A stretch of 52,819 bases of DNA. It comes from Candidatus Pelethosoma merdigallinarum (GTDB lineage: Bacteria; Bacillota_I; Bacilli_A; RF39; UBA660). The notes under the pieces are model-generated. The model did not search any database. It saw only the letters and a list, made by a program, of their open reading frames with translations, and was not told the origin of the DNA. Made by a program: the position numbers and the translations under genes. Where the stretch lies: the NCBI GenBank assembly GCA_018716065.1, contig DVKJ01000021.1, positions 1 through 52,819 of the forward strand, written 5' to 3'. Of the stretch, positions 18,235-27,684 are shown one piece after another (within the stretch, counting starts at the first letter, position 1; the number at the start of each line of letters is the position of its first letter).

Positions 18235-19032
18235 ATGCCTAAAACTACAAAACGAAATAGTGAACAAATAATTGAAAATGTTGGATTTGGTAATCTTGTT
18301 GAGTTCCTTCGCACTGACGATATTTACGAAATTAGAGATTTTAAATATCTTCCAGAATTCACTCTTGAAAAAATAAATATGGAGTCATTTTCTGATGATG
18401 AACTTTATAGTGCTTTAAAAAATAGTACTCCAGAAAAACAACTTCAATTTTTTCAAAAATATTTATCTCGTTTTGAAAAAAGATTTTATTCCTTTTTTCG
18501 TATGTCTGATCTTTTCACTGATGAAGCAGCAATGAAACAATTATACTTTGATTCTATTGCTTTCTTATTAGAACATCAAATGGATCTTTTTTGGGGAAGG
18601 GAAGATCACTGGTTGGGAACATCTCGTCGTTTATCTTTTCAGGAAAAAATCCAAATTTTGAATCAATACGGAGATCGTTGTAGTTATAAACACATGAAAT
18701 CGATTTTAAAAAAACTATATGATTTTCATTATGAAAGAAATAGAGTAGTTGAAGAAATAAAAAAGAATGAGCTTCCAAATTATGTATTGGATGATTCTAG
18801 AGAACTTTTTTCTCATGAAGAATTGATGACTTACATCAAACCTATTATAGAAAGAAATGAAAAGAAAATCACGTTAAATGATATTCTCGAAGAACTATTT
18901 AAAAATAATATTAAATTAGAAAAAATACAGAAAGAAATTATGTTACTACAACAAGAAGAACATGATTTGGAAAAATCCATCGATCAGAATAAATCTTTAG
19001 TGTATGAAATAGAAAATATTTTAGGAAAATAA
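18235..19032 (+). CDS. Hypothetical protein
   Basis: ATG after TTTGGAGGTG; no recognised family. Confidence 0.75.
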   Translation: MPKTTKRNSEQIIENVGFGNLVEFLRTDDIYEIRDFKYLPEFTLEKINMESFSDDELYSALKNSTPEKQLQFFQKYLSRFEKRFYSFFRMSDLFTDEAAMKQLYFDSIAFLLEHQMDLFWGREDHWLGTSRRLSFQEKIQILNQYGDRCSYKHMKSILKKLYDFHYERNRVVEEIKKNELPNYVLDDSRELFSHEELMTYIKPIIERNEKKITLNDILEELFKNNIKLEKIQKEIMLLQQEEHDLEKSIDQNKSLVYEIENILGK

Positions 19033-19036
19033 AAAT

Positions 19037-19092
19037 AGTTTCAAAGTGCAAAAATATAATTTCAAAGTGCAAATTTTGCACTTTGAAATTAT
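19037..19092. repeat. TTTCAAAGTGCAAA repeated directly and inverted (15-bp perfect hairpin)
   Basis: ATAATTTCAAAGTGC-AAATTTT-GCACTTTGAAATTAT plus an upstream direct copy GTTTCAAAGTGCAAAA. Confidence 0.85.
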
Positions 19093-19198
19093 CTAATATG
19101 TTATATGATTTCATAAATTTTGATTTAACATTCATATCCTATTTACAAAAACCATAAAATGTGTTATTATGTATGCGCTATGTGTTTTTATGCATAGG

Positions 19199-19246
19199 AA
19201 GTGGGAGAGAAAAGTGGATAGCGGACACTCGATATGACCACTCACG
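19199..19246 (+). promoter_or_regulatory. Putative L1-binding leader upstream of rplK
   Basis: AGTGGGAGAG...CTCGATATGACCACT, resembling the 23S rRNA L1 site. Confidence 0.6.
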
Positions 19247-19269
19247 AAAATTAATAGGAGGTGTTTTTC

Positions 19270-19695
19270 GTGGCAAAACAAGTTACAAAGAAGATTAAAT
19301 TACAAATCCCTGCCGGAAAAGCAACACCAGCACCACCAGTTGGTACAGTGTTAGGGCCTGCAGGAATTAATCTACAAGAGTTCTGTACGAAATATAATGA
19401 TGCGACTAGAGATAAGATGGGAGATATTCTACCAGTTGAAATTACGGTTTATGAAGATCGTACATTCGATTTCGTTATTAAAACTCCACCAGCTGCCTTT
19501 TTACTTAAGAAAGTATCTAAAGCTAAAAAAGGTTCAAGCAAAGGAGCTAATGAAACTGTTGCAACTATCACTAGAGCTCAATTAAGAGAAATTGCAGAAA
19601 CAAAATTACCTGATTTAAATGCTTACGATGTAGAGGGTGCAATGAAGATTGTTGAAGGAACTGCTCGTAACATGGGTATTAAAGTAGAAGATTAG
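19270..19695 (+). CDS. rplK: 50S ribosomal protein L11
   Basis: [42 protein letters not shown] start refined to 19270. Confidence 0.97.
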   Translation: MAKQVTKKIKLQIPAGKATPAPPVGTVLGPAGINLQEFCTKYNDATRDKMGDILPVEITVYEDRTFDFVIKTPPAAFLLKKVSKAKKGSSKGANETVATITRAQLREIAETKLPDLNAYDVEGAMKIVEGTARNMGIKVED

Positions 19696-19729
19696 TTTTA
19701 AAATAAAAATATACATGTAGGTTAGAACC

Positions 19730-19762
19730 TATGTGGGAGGGTATACCGCTAAATACCACATA
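19730..19762 (+). promoter_or_regulatory. Putative L1-binding leader upstream of rplA
   Basis: ATGTGGGAGGGTATACCGCTAAATACCACAT; matches the 23S L1-site halves GUGGGAGG and AAAUACCAC. Confidence 0.75.
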
Positions 19763-19772
19763 AGGAGGATTT

Positions 19773-20468
19773 ATGAAAAGAGGAAAGAAGTATTTAGAAG
19801 CTGCTAAAAAAATTGATAAAGCTAAAGCTTACAGTTTAGAAGAAGCAGTAAAATTAGTAAAAGAAACATCTACCTCTTCATTTGATGGATCTGTAGAACT
19901 TGCAATGCGTCTAAATCTTGATACCAAGAAAGCAGATCAACAATTAAGAGGAGCTACTGTTCTTCCAAATGGAACAGGAAAAACAAAAAAAGTATTAGTT
20001 ATCGCTAAAGGTGCAGCTGCTAAAGCGGCTAAAGAAGCTGGAGCTGACTATGTTGGTGATGTAGATATGATCGAAAAAATTCAAACAGAAAACTGGTTTG
20101 ATTTTGATACGATTGTTGCTACTCCAGATATGATGCCTGCACTAGGAAAAATTGGTAAAATTTTAGGTCCAAAAGGATTAATGCCAAACCCTAAAACAGG
20201 AACTGTAACACCTGATACAGCAAAAGCAGTAGAAGAAGTAAAAAAAGGTCGTGTAGAATATCGTGCTGATGCTTATGGAAATATCCATGTATTAGTAGGT
20301 AAAGTATCTTTCGACAACAAAGCTTTAGTTGAAAACATTACTTCATTCGTTACTTTAATGGCTAAATTAAAACCATCTGCAGTAAAAGGTACTTATATTA
20401 AAAATATTAGTATTGCATCAACGATGGGACCTGGTGTTAAAGTAGATATTAATAGTTTTGACTTTTAG
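19773..20468 (+). CDS. rplA: 50S ribosomal protein L1
   Basis: [31 protein letters not shown]. Confidence 0.98.
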   Translation: MKRGKKYLEAAKKIDKAKAYSLEEAVKLVKETSTSSFDGSVELAMRLNLDTKKADQQLRGATVLPNGTGKTKKVLVIAKGAAAKAAKEAGADYVGDVDMIEKIQTENWFDFDTIVATPDMMPALGKIGKILGPKGLMPNPKTGTVTPDTAKAVEEVKKGRVEYRADAYGNIHVLVGKVSFDNKALVENITSFVTLMAKLKPSAVKGTYIKNISIASTMGPGVKVDINSFDF

Positions 20469-20494
20469 ATTTTGATATGGTATAATGAATACAT

Positions 20495-20612
20495 GAAGAC
20501 GTACCGTAGACAGTAGGAGCTTAAAGCTTAATATTTCCTACCGAGGAACATCAACTTTTGAATGTGAATTCAAGGGGTTCCTACGGTTTGTAGGAACTCT
20601 TTTATGGTACTT
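20495..20612 (+). ncRNA. Ribosomal protein L10 leader
   Basis: GTACCGTAGACAGTAGGAGC...TTTCCTACCGAGGAAC before rplJ, plus hairpin GTTCCTAC-GGTTT-GTAGGAAC-TCTTTT. Confidence 0.9.
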
Positions 20613-20634
20613 CTAAAATAAGAGGAGGTGTAAC

Positions 20635-21135
20635 ATGGCAAATCAAAAGATTCTAGAAAAGAAACAAGCAGTGATTGATGAAATCGCAAATCACGCAAAA
20701 GAATCAAACGCTTTCATTCTATTTGAGTATCAAGGATTAACTGTTGCCGATATGACTGAACTTCGTAGAAAATTAAGAGAAAGTGATTCTGATTTAAAAA
20801 TTTACAAAAACACATTAACAAAACGTGCGTTAGATTCATTAAATATTGATTTAGGTGATGAACTTAATGGACCAAAAGCAGTTGCTTTCGGACCAGATAT
20901 GATCGCTCCAATCAAAGTATTAAATGAATTCGCAAAAACACATGAAGCATTACAATTGAAAATTGGTATTGTTGATGGAGAAGTAACTGATTTAGATACC
21001 TTAAAGAAATTGGCAGCTATTCCATCAAGAGAAGGATTACTTACAATGTTTGCTTCAGGATTATTACAATATCAAAAAGAATTTGCGATTGGGGTTGACC
21101 TATATCGTCAAAAATTAGAAGAAGAGAATAAATAA
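20635..21135 (+). CDS. rplJ: 50S ribosomal protein L10
   Basis: ANQKILEKKQAVIDEIANHAKESNAFILFEYQGLTVADMTELRRKLRE. Confidence 0.97.
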   Translation: MANQKILEKKQAVIDEIANHAKESNAFILFEYQGLTVADMTELRRKLRESDSDLKIYKNTLTKRALDSLNIDLGDELNGPKAVAFGPDMIAPIKVLNEFAKTHEALQLKIGIVDGEVTDLDTLKKLAAIPSREGLLTMFASGLLQYQKEFAIGVDLYRQKLEEENK

Positions 21136-21149
21136 GGGAGTATGATAGT

Positions 21150-21803
21150 ATGAAAAAATTAATAAAAGTAATGATTGTTATGAGCTGCGTGTTCTTAACT
21201 TTTGGATGTACAAATTCCAAAGAAGAAAGTCAACCAAACAATACCAACACGAACCAAGGTGGTAGTGAAGAATCTCAAGTAACTCCAGCTAACAGTAAAT
21301 ATATTGAAGGCTGGGGAGATGAAAAAAGAAAACTTGATGGATGCAGTTATACATTTTTAACGCCAAATGACATATCAGGATATCAATATTTTAGAGGATG
21401 CAACAAGTTTACATTTACATTAAAAAATAGTACTGAAGAAGTAAAAGTGTTATTTAATTCTCTTACCAATTTTGATGGTAAAGATGTAGCATTGACTGAC
21501 ATTAATGAGCGATTACAGGGTTTTAGAACTTCTAATTTACATTCTATATTTGATAGCGATGGAAACGTTCAATATAACGAAAAGTTTGAAAATGTAACGG
21601 TTGCTGGATATGAGGCGTTGCTGGATAAAGGAGCTGCTCAAGATAGTACAGGATTCTTGTTTAATTATGCAATCTATCAATTATACCTTGGTGAAGAAAA
21701 AGATGGTGTTGTAGAATTATTAGTCGGGTCTGAAACGTTAGATTCTAACTCTCTTGCTGAAATTGGTGAAGAGTTGATCGCAACGATTCAACCATTGGAA
21801 TAA
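21150..21803 (+). CDS. Putative lipoprotein of unknown function
   Basis: Signal peptide with lipobox-like VFLTFGCTNSKEE; located between rplJ and rplL. Confidence 0.8.
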   Translation: MKKLIKVMIVMSCVFLTFGCTNSKEESQPNNTNTNQGGSEESQVTPANSKYIEGWGDEKRKLDGCSYTFLTPNDISGYQYFRGCNKFTFTLKNSTEEVKVLFNSLTNFDGKDVALTDINERLQGFRTSNLHSIFDSDGNVQYNEKFENVTVAGYEALLDKGAAQDSTGFLFNYAIYQLYLGEEKDGVVELLVGSETLDSNSLAEIGEELIATIQPLE

Positions 21804-21860
21804 TCATGAAATTATTAATGAACATTTATTTAAATTTATAATTAAGGAGGAGAAAATATT

Positions 21861-22229
21861 ATGGCAAAATTAAGTGCTAAAGAAATCGTTGATTCACTAA
21901 AAGAAATGACTCTTTTAGAAGTTAAAGAAGTAGTAGATTTAATGAAAGAAGAATTAGGAGTAGATCCAAGTGCAGTTGCTGTTGCTGCTGCTCCAGCTGC
22001 AGGTGCAGTTGAAGAAGGACCATCAACAGTTAATGTTGTATTAACAAGTTGTGGAGCTAACAAAATTGCTGTTATCAAATTAGTTCGTGAAGCTACTGGA
22101 TTAGGATTAAAAGAAGCTAAAGAAATCGCTGATAACGGTGGAAATGTTAAAGAAAATGTTTCTACAGATGAAGCTAATGAATTAAAAGCTAAATTTGAAG
22201 AAGCAGGAGCTACTATTGAATTAAAATAA
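21861..22229 (+). CDS. rplL: 50S ribosomal protein L7/L12
   Basis: [55 protein letters not shown]. Confidence 0.98.
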   Translation: MAKLSAKEIVDSLKEMTLLEVKEVVDLMKEELGVDPSAVAVAAAPAAGAVEEGPSTVNVVLTSCGANKIAVIKLVREATGLGLKEAKEIADNGGNVKENVSTDEANELKAKFEEAGATIELK

Positions 22230-22243
22230 TGGAATCAATGGAT

Positions 22244-22275
22244 AAAACCTATACGAAGTGGTATAGGTTTTCGTC
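22244..22275 (+). terminator. Intrinsic terminator/attenuator downstream of rplL
   Basis: AAAACCTATAC-GAAGTG-GTATAGGTTTT. Confidence 0.7.
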
Positions 22276-22321
22276 GTTTATTTGATGAGAATAAAAAGGG
22301 GTACTTGAGGGGGGACAACAA

Positions 22322-23347
22322 ATGAATGAAACAACAAAAAAGTACTTAGAAAATTGTAAGAATAAACAAGATGATTATTCTAGAATGGTTGTAAAAGGAT
22401 ATGAACGAGCTCTTTTAGAAAAATCGGATTCATTAGAAGAAAAGTTAGTTAAAGTTTTTAGAAGAGCTCCATTATCAGATTTAGAATATATTCATGTGTT
22501 ATTGTTAGAAAATCATTTTGATCAAGTTTATATTCAGGATTTTTATGAATATGAAGCTTTAAAGAGCGGATGGAAAAAGAAGTTTGATTCTAAGGTGTTA
22601 GAGTTGATACAAGATACGCATGATCATTATTTGTATACTCATTTTGATGATAAAAAGAGTGAGGCTTTATTGCAAAAGGAAAATGATTTGTATGCTCTTT
22701 TGGCGGGAAATCAAATCTTAATCGATGAAGATTACATTCATCAGCGCTATTTTGTTTTAGATACGCCGTATCACTATAATTCTTCGGATATTTATAAAAA
22801 GTATTGTAGTTTATTGATGAATTTGTTCTACAATCCTGATTTGAATGAAATTGTGATCAATCCTTTGGATATGGTTACATTAGAACAAAAGATGAAAGAA
22901 GATATTCAAGAGAAACAAAAAGGAGAATATAGTAGTGCGCGTCACATTGAATTAAAGAAACAATACGATGCTTTAAAGAAATACTTTCCAAAGATGATGA
23001 AACCGATGTTTTTCAATGAGATGCAATATAATGGTACTTATTGTAGACCATTAAAAACCATTTCTTTTGAACATTTATGTCAGTTGAAAATAGTAAAGAA
23101 AGAGAATTATTATTATTTAGGATATCCTGTTATTAGATATTTTGAGGAACAACCTTTAAGAGAATACTTTAATATTTTTAATAATAAATCACTAGGATTT
23201 AGTAAAAATTTAATGGTTTATGATGGTGTTCAAGAATGGTTAGAACGTCAAGGATGGGTTCAAGAACGTTATACGGTGGATGAAGTGCAAGATATGGTTG
23301 ATTCTTTTCATCATATGTTAGAAGAAAAGAAAAAGATAAAAAAATAG
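22322..23347 (+). CDS. Hypothetical protein (341 aa)
   Basis: Complete ORF with GAGGGGGG leader; no recognised family. Confidence 0.75.
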   Translation: MNETTKKYLENCKNKQDDYSRMVVKGYERALLEKSDSLEEKLVKVFRRAPLSDLEYIHVLLLENHFDQVYIQDFYEYEALKSGWKKKFDSKVLELIQDTHDHYLYTHFDDKKSEALLQKENDLYALLAGNQILIDEDYIHQRYFVLDTPYHYNSSDIYKKYCSLLMNLFYNPDLNEIVINPLDMVTLEQKMKEDIQEKQKGEYSSARHIELKKQYDALKKYFPKMMKPMFFNEMQYNGTYCRPLKTISFEHLCQLKIVKKENYYYLGYPVIRYFEEQPLREYFNIFNNKSLGFSKNLMVYDGVQEWLERQGWVQERYTVDEVQDMVDSFHHMLEEKKKIKK

Positions 23348-23357
23348 GAAGTGGAGT

Positions 23358-23951
23358 ATGGCTCATTATTTTGAAAATGATCAAAATTTAAAAAGTGAAT
23401 GGAAAGAACATCATGTTCGTGTTTTAAATCATGATTATACTTTTATTACGGATCATGGTGTGTTTTCCAAACAAGGTTTGGATTTTGGAACAAGAACATT
23501 ATTGGAAACACTTCCTTTAGAGGAAATCCATGGGAAAGTGTTAGATTTAGGATGTGGATATGGTCCCATTGGGATTGCTTTAAAAACCGTAGTAGATGTA
23601 GATGTCGATATGATCGATGTCAATCGCAGAAGTCTTCATCTAGCTCGTATGAATGCGGATAAGAATAAAGTCGAAGTTCATATTTTTGAGAGTAATGGTT
23701 ATGAAAACGTATCCGACGTTTACGACTTTATTATTACGAATCCACCGATTCGTGTTGGAAAGAAAATTTTGTATGAATTATTATTTGGTGCGAAAGATTA
23801 TTTGAAAGAGAACGGAGAGTTATGGTTGGTTGTTCATAAAGACCAAGGCGCAAAGTCTCTGGCACGTGACTTAAAAAAAGAATATTTTGTGGAGATTAAG
23901 AATAAAAATAAAGGTTTTTATATTATTCGAGCGAAAAAACGAGAAAATTAA
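23358..23951 (+). CDS. Class I SAM-dependent methyltransferase (RsmC/YbxB-like)
   Basis: VLDLGCGYGPIGIAL and FIITNPPIRVGK; located upstream of rpoB. Confidence 0.9.
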   Translation: MAHYFENDQNLKSEWKEHHVRVLNHDYTFITDHGVFSKQGLDFGTRTLLETLPLEEIHGKVLDLGCGYGPIGIALKTVVDVDVDMIDVNRRSLHLARMNADKNKVEVHIFESNGYENVSDVYDFIITNPPIRVGKKILYELLFGAKDYLKENGELWLVVHKDQGAKSLARDLKKEYFVEIKNKNKGFYIIRAKKREN

Positions 23952-23971
23952 AAATTACGTTAAAAACTACA

Positions 23972-24000
23972 TTGACAATTTGCAAAACTTTTGCTAAAAT
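23972..24000 (+). promoter_or_regulatory. Sigma-A-type promoter for rpoBC
   Basis: TTGACA-17 nt-TAAAAT. Confidence 0.75.
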
Positions 24001-24072
24001 TATAAATTGACGGCATATACTTTTTTTCAGTGTATGTTACACATATATATTATAGGTATAGGGGTGAAGAGA

Positions 24073-27000
24073 GTGGCATTTAAGACTATAAAATCTGGGG
24101 ATCACCGTGTAAGACGAAGTTATGCAAAAACGGAAAATGCTATCCAATTAGGGAACTTATTGGAAGTACAAACAAAGTCATATCAAGAGTGTATGACGAA
24201 TGGATTAAAAGAGGTATTTGAAGAAATTTCTCCGATTGAAAGTTTCAATGGGAATTTTCGTTTGGAATTTGGAGAATATTACTTTGAAGAACCTCGTTAT
24301 ACGATTAAACAATGTAAGGAGCGTTTTGCGACTTACGCACAACCATTAAAAGTGGAAACTCGTTTGTTTAATCAAGAAACAGGGGAAGTTAAAGAACAAG
24401 AAATTTATTTAGGCGATATGCCAATTATGACAGAGAGTGGAACGTTCATTATCAATGGTTCTGAACGTGTTATTGTTTCACAATTAGTACGTTCTCCTTC
24501 TGTATATTTTGGAAAAGAAGCAGACAAGAATGAACGTATTGTGGTAACTTCACAATTGATTCCAATTCATGGTACTTGGTTAGAGTATGAAATGGATGCA
24601 CGTGATGTTATTTATGTGCGTATTGATCGTACGAGAAAAGTACCAATTACAACGTTACTTCGTGCATTAGGATTATCTAGTGACGAAGATATTATGAGTT
24701 TATTTGGTGAAGATGAATATCTAGAAAAAACGATTGCGAAAGACGTAAATAAAAATACGGATGAAGCACTTATCGATATTCATTCTAAATTACGTCCAGG
24801 AGAACCATCTACGTTAGATAGTGCGAAGAACCAATTAATTTCAAGATTCTTTGATTCTTATCGTTATGATTTAGCAAAAGTGGGACGTTATAAGTTCAAT
24901 AAAAAGTTAAATGTAATGGAACGTTTAGATGGATGTAAACTTGCGGAAGATATTACGTATCAAGGTAAGGTTGTTCTTCCAAAAGATACGGTTTTAACGA
25001 AAGCAATGTTAAAAGAAAATGCGGAAGCATTTAAAGAATTTGGTATTAAAGAAGTATTAATTAATACGGAATTAGATACGTATGACAAAGTTCAAATGGT
25101 AAAGGTATATTCTAAGAATAATCCTGAAAAAGTCATTAATGTTATTGGAAATGATCAAACCATTGATAGTAAACGTTTGACAATTTCTGATGTTTATGCG
25201 TCTATCTCTTACTATTTAAATTTATTAGAAGGTGTTGGAAACTATGATGAAATCGATCATTTATCGAATCGTCGTGTTCGTCAAGTAGGGGAACTTCTTC
25301 AAAATCAATTTAAAATTGGTATGAGTCGTATTGAGCGTGTCATTCATGATCGTATGAGTACACAAGATAGTTCTGAAGTTACACCAAAGTCATTAATTAA
25401 TATTCGACCATTAACGGCTGCGATTACAGAATTCTTTGGTAGTAGCCAATTATCACAATTCATGGATCAAATTAACCCAATGGCAGAGCTTACAAATAAA
25501 CGTCGTTTATCAAGCTTAGGACCTGGTGGATTATCTCGTGATCGTGCAGGTATGGATGTACGTGACGTTAACCCAAGTCACTATGGAAGACTTTGTCCAA
25601 TTGAGTCTCCAGAAGGGCCTAATATTGGATTGATTACTTCACTTTCAAGTTATGCTCGTATTGATGAGTATGGATTTATTATGACGCCTTATCGTCGTGT
25701 GGATCATTGTAAATTAACAGATGATATTGTTTATATGACTGCCGATGAGGAATTAGATTATTATATTTCTCAAGCAACGGTTCATGTAGAAAATGGAATG
25801 ATTCAAGCAGATCATGTACCTGTTCGTTATCACGGAGAAAATATTATTGTTGATAAAGAACGTATTGACTTTATCGATGTTTCTCCACAACAAGTTGTAT
25901 CGGTAACAACAAGTGCGATTCCATTCTTGGAACACGATGATGGAAAACGTGCGTTGATGGGTTCTAACATGCAACGTCAAGCAATTCCACTTCTTACGAC
26001 AGAAGCTCCTTTAGTAGGAACAGGTGTAGAAGCAATTGCGGCTAGAGATTCTGGGGCAGTTGTCCTTGCAAAAGCCGATGGAATTGTAGACTATGTAGAT
26101 TCAAGAAAAATTATTGTTAAAACAAAAGGCGGAACAGATACTTATTATTTAGATGGATTTGAAAAGAGTAATGATGGTACTTGTTATCACCAAAAACCAA
26201 TTGTTCATAAGAATGATAAAGTAACTGCTGGAATGGTTATTGCCGATGGACCTTCTACGGACATGGGAGAAATCGCCTTAGGTAAAAACGTGGTTGTTGC
26301 ATTTATGAACTACAATGGTTATAACTACGAGGACGCTGTTATCTTAAATGAACGTTTAGTGAGTGATGATGTTTATACATCGATTCATATTGAAGACTAT
26401 AAAATTGAATGTCGTGATACGAAACTAGGACCCGAAGAGTTTACGCGTGATATTCCAAATGTTGGAGAAGAAGCACGTAAAAACTTGGATGAAAATGGTA
26501 TTGTTCGTATTGGTACGGTTGTAAAAGACGATGACATTTTAGTAGGTAAAGTAACACCAAAAGGAGTTGCCGAACTTACTAGTGAAGAAAAATTATTACA
26601 TGCGATTTTTGGAGAAAAAACACGTGAAGTTCGTGATACTTCTCTTCGTGTTCCACATGGTGGTGGAGGAATTGTTCACGATATTAAAGTATTTACAAAA
26701 GAAGATAATGATCAATTACCTGCTGGTGTAAGTAAAATGGTACGTGTATATATTGCTCAAAAACGTAAAATTAGTGTTGGAGATAAAATGGCTGGACGTC
26801 ATGGTAACAAAGGTGTTATTTCCTTAATTTTACCAAAAGAAGATATGCCATATTTGGCCGATGGTACACCAGTCGATATCTTACTGAATCCACTAGGAGT
26901 TCCATCTCGTATGAATATCGGACAGATCTTAGAAATGCACTTAGGTGCGGCTGCGAAAGCTTTAAATATTCATGTTGCGACACCAGTCTTTGATGGTGCA

Positions 27001-27684
27001 AGTAAAGATGAAATTGTTGATGCTTTAAAAGAAGCTGGCTTAGATGAAGATGGAAAAACGATTCTATATGATGGTCGTACTGGAGAACCTTTCGATAATC
27101 GTATTAGTGTCGGTGTGATGTACATGATTAAATTAAATCACATGGTAGATGATAAGATTCATGCACGTGCAACGGGACCATATTCATTAGTTACACAACA
27201 ACCATTAGGTGGTAAAGCACAAATGGGTGGACAACGTTTTGGAGAAATGGAAGTTTGGGCATTATATGCTTATGGTGCTGCTCATGTTCTTCAAGAAATG
27301 ATCACCATTAAATCAGATGACACGTTAGGACGTGTAAAAGTATACGAAGCAATCGTAAAAGGAACACCAATGCCACAAAGTGGTATTCCAGAAAGCTTCC
27401 GTGTATTAATTAAAGAATTCCAAGCTTTAGGTTTAGATATCACAGTATTAGATGATAAGGGTGAGTATCACGAACTTAAAGAGTTAGAAGAGGCCGAAAA
27501 AGATTCTTTCTTAGTAGGAGACGCACCAATGGATGCGATGTTAGAAGAAATGACAGAATCTGATAGCGAAGAAACGCTAGAAGAAGAGGAAGAGGATGAA
27601 TTTGTGGTTGAAAATCCGGAATATCTTCGTCATGATGATGAACCTACCGAAGAAGAATTAGAGGAAATGGAGGAGGAAGCGTAA
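24073..27684 (+). CDS. rpoB: RNA polymerase subunit beta
   Basis: [49 protein letters not shown] start likely at 24073. Confidence 0.98.
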   Translation: MAFKTIKSGDHRVRRSYAKTENAIQLGNLLEVQTKSYQECMTNGLKEVFEEISPIESFNGNFRLEFGEYYFEEPRYTIKQCKERFATYAQPLKVETRLFNQETGEVKEQEIYLGDMPIMTESGTFIINGSERVIVSQLVRSPSVYFGKEADKNERIVVTSQLIPIHGTWLEYEMDARDVIYVRIDRTRKVPITTLLRALGLSSDEDIMSLFGEDEYLEKTIAKDVNKNTDEALIDIHSKLRPGEPSTLDSAKNQLISRFFDSYRYDLAKVGRYKFNKKLNVMERLDGCKLAEDITYQGKVVLPKDTVLTKAMLKENAEAFKEFGIKEVLINTELDTYDKVQMVKVYSKNNPEKVINVIGNDQTIDSKRLTISDVYASISYYLNLLEGVGNYDEIDHLSNRRVRQVGELLQNQFKIGMSRIERVIHDRMSTQDSSEVTPKSLINIRPLTAAITEFFGSSQLSQFMDQINPMAELTNKRRLSSLGPGGLSRDRAGMDVRDVNPSHYGRLCPIESPEGPNIGLITSLSSYARIDEYGFIMTPYRRVDHCKLTDDIVYMTADEELDYYISQATVHVENGMIQADHVPVRYHGENIIVDKERIDFIDVSPQQVVSVTTSAIPFLEHDDGKRALMGSNMQRQAIPLLTTEAPLVGTGVEAIAARDSGAVVLAKADGIVDYVDSRKIIVKTKGGTDTYYLDGFEKSNDGTCYHQKPIVHKNDKVTAGMVIADGPSTDMGEIALGKNVVVAFMNYNGYNYEDAVILNERLVSDDVYTSIHIEDYKIECRDTKLGPEEFTRDIPNVGEEARKNLDENGIVRIGTVVKDDDILVGKVTPKGVAELTSEEKLLHAIFGEKTREVRDTSLRVPHGGGGIVHDIKVFTKEDNDQLPAGVSKMVRVYIAQKRKISVGDKMAGRHGNKGVISLILPKEDMPYLADGTPVDILLNPLGVPSRMNIGQILEMHLGAAAKALNIHVATPVFDGASKDEIVDALKEAGLDEDGKTILYDGRTGEPFDNRISVGVMYMIKLNHMVDDKIHARATGPYSLVTQQPLGGKAQMGGQRFGEMEVWALYAYGAAHVLQEMITIKSDDTLGRVKVYEAIVKGTPMPQSGIPESFRVLIKEFQALGLDITVLDDKGEYHELKELEEAEKDSFLVGDAPMDAMLEEMTESDSEETLEEEEEDEFVVENPEYLRHDDEPTEEELEEMEEEA

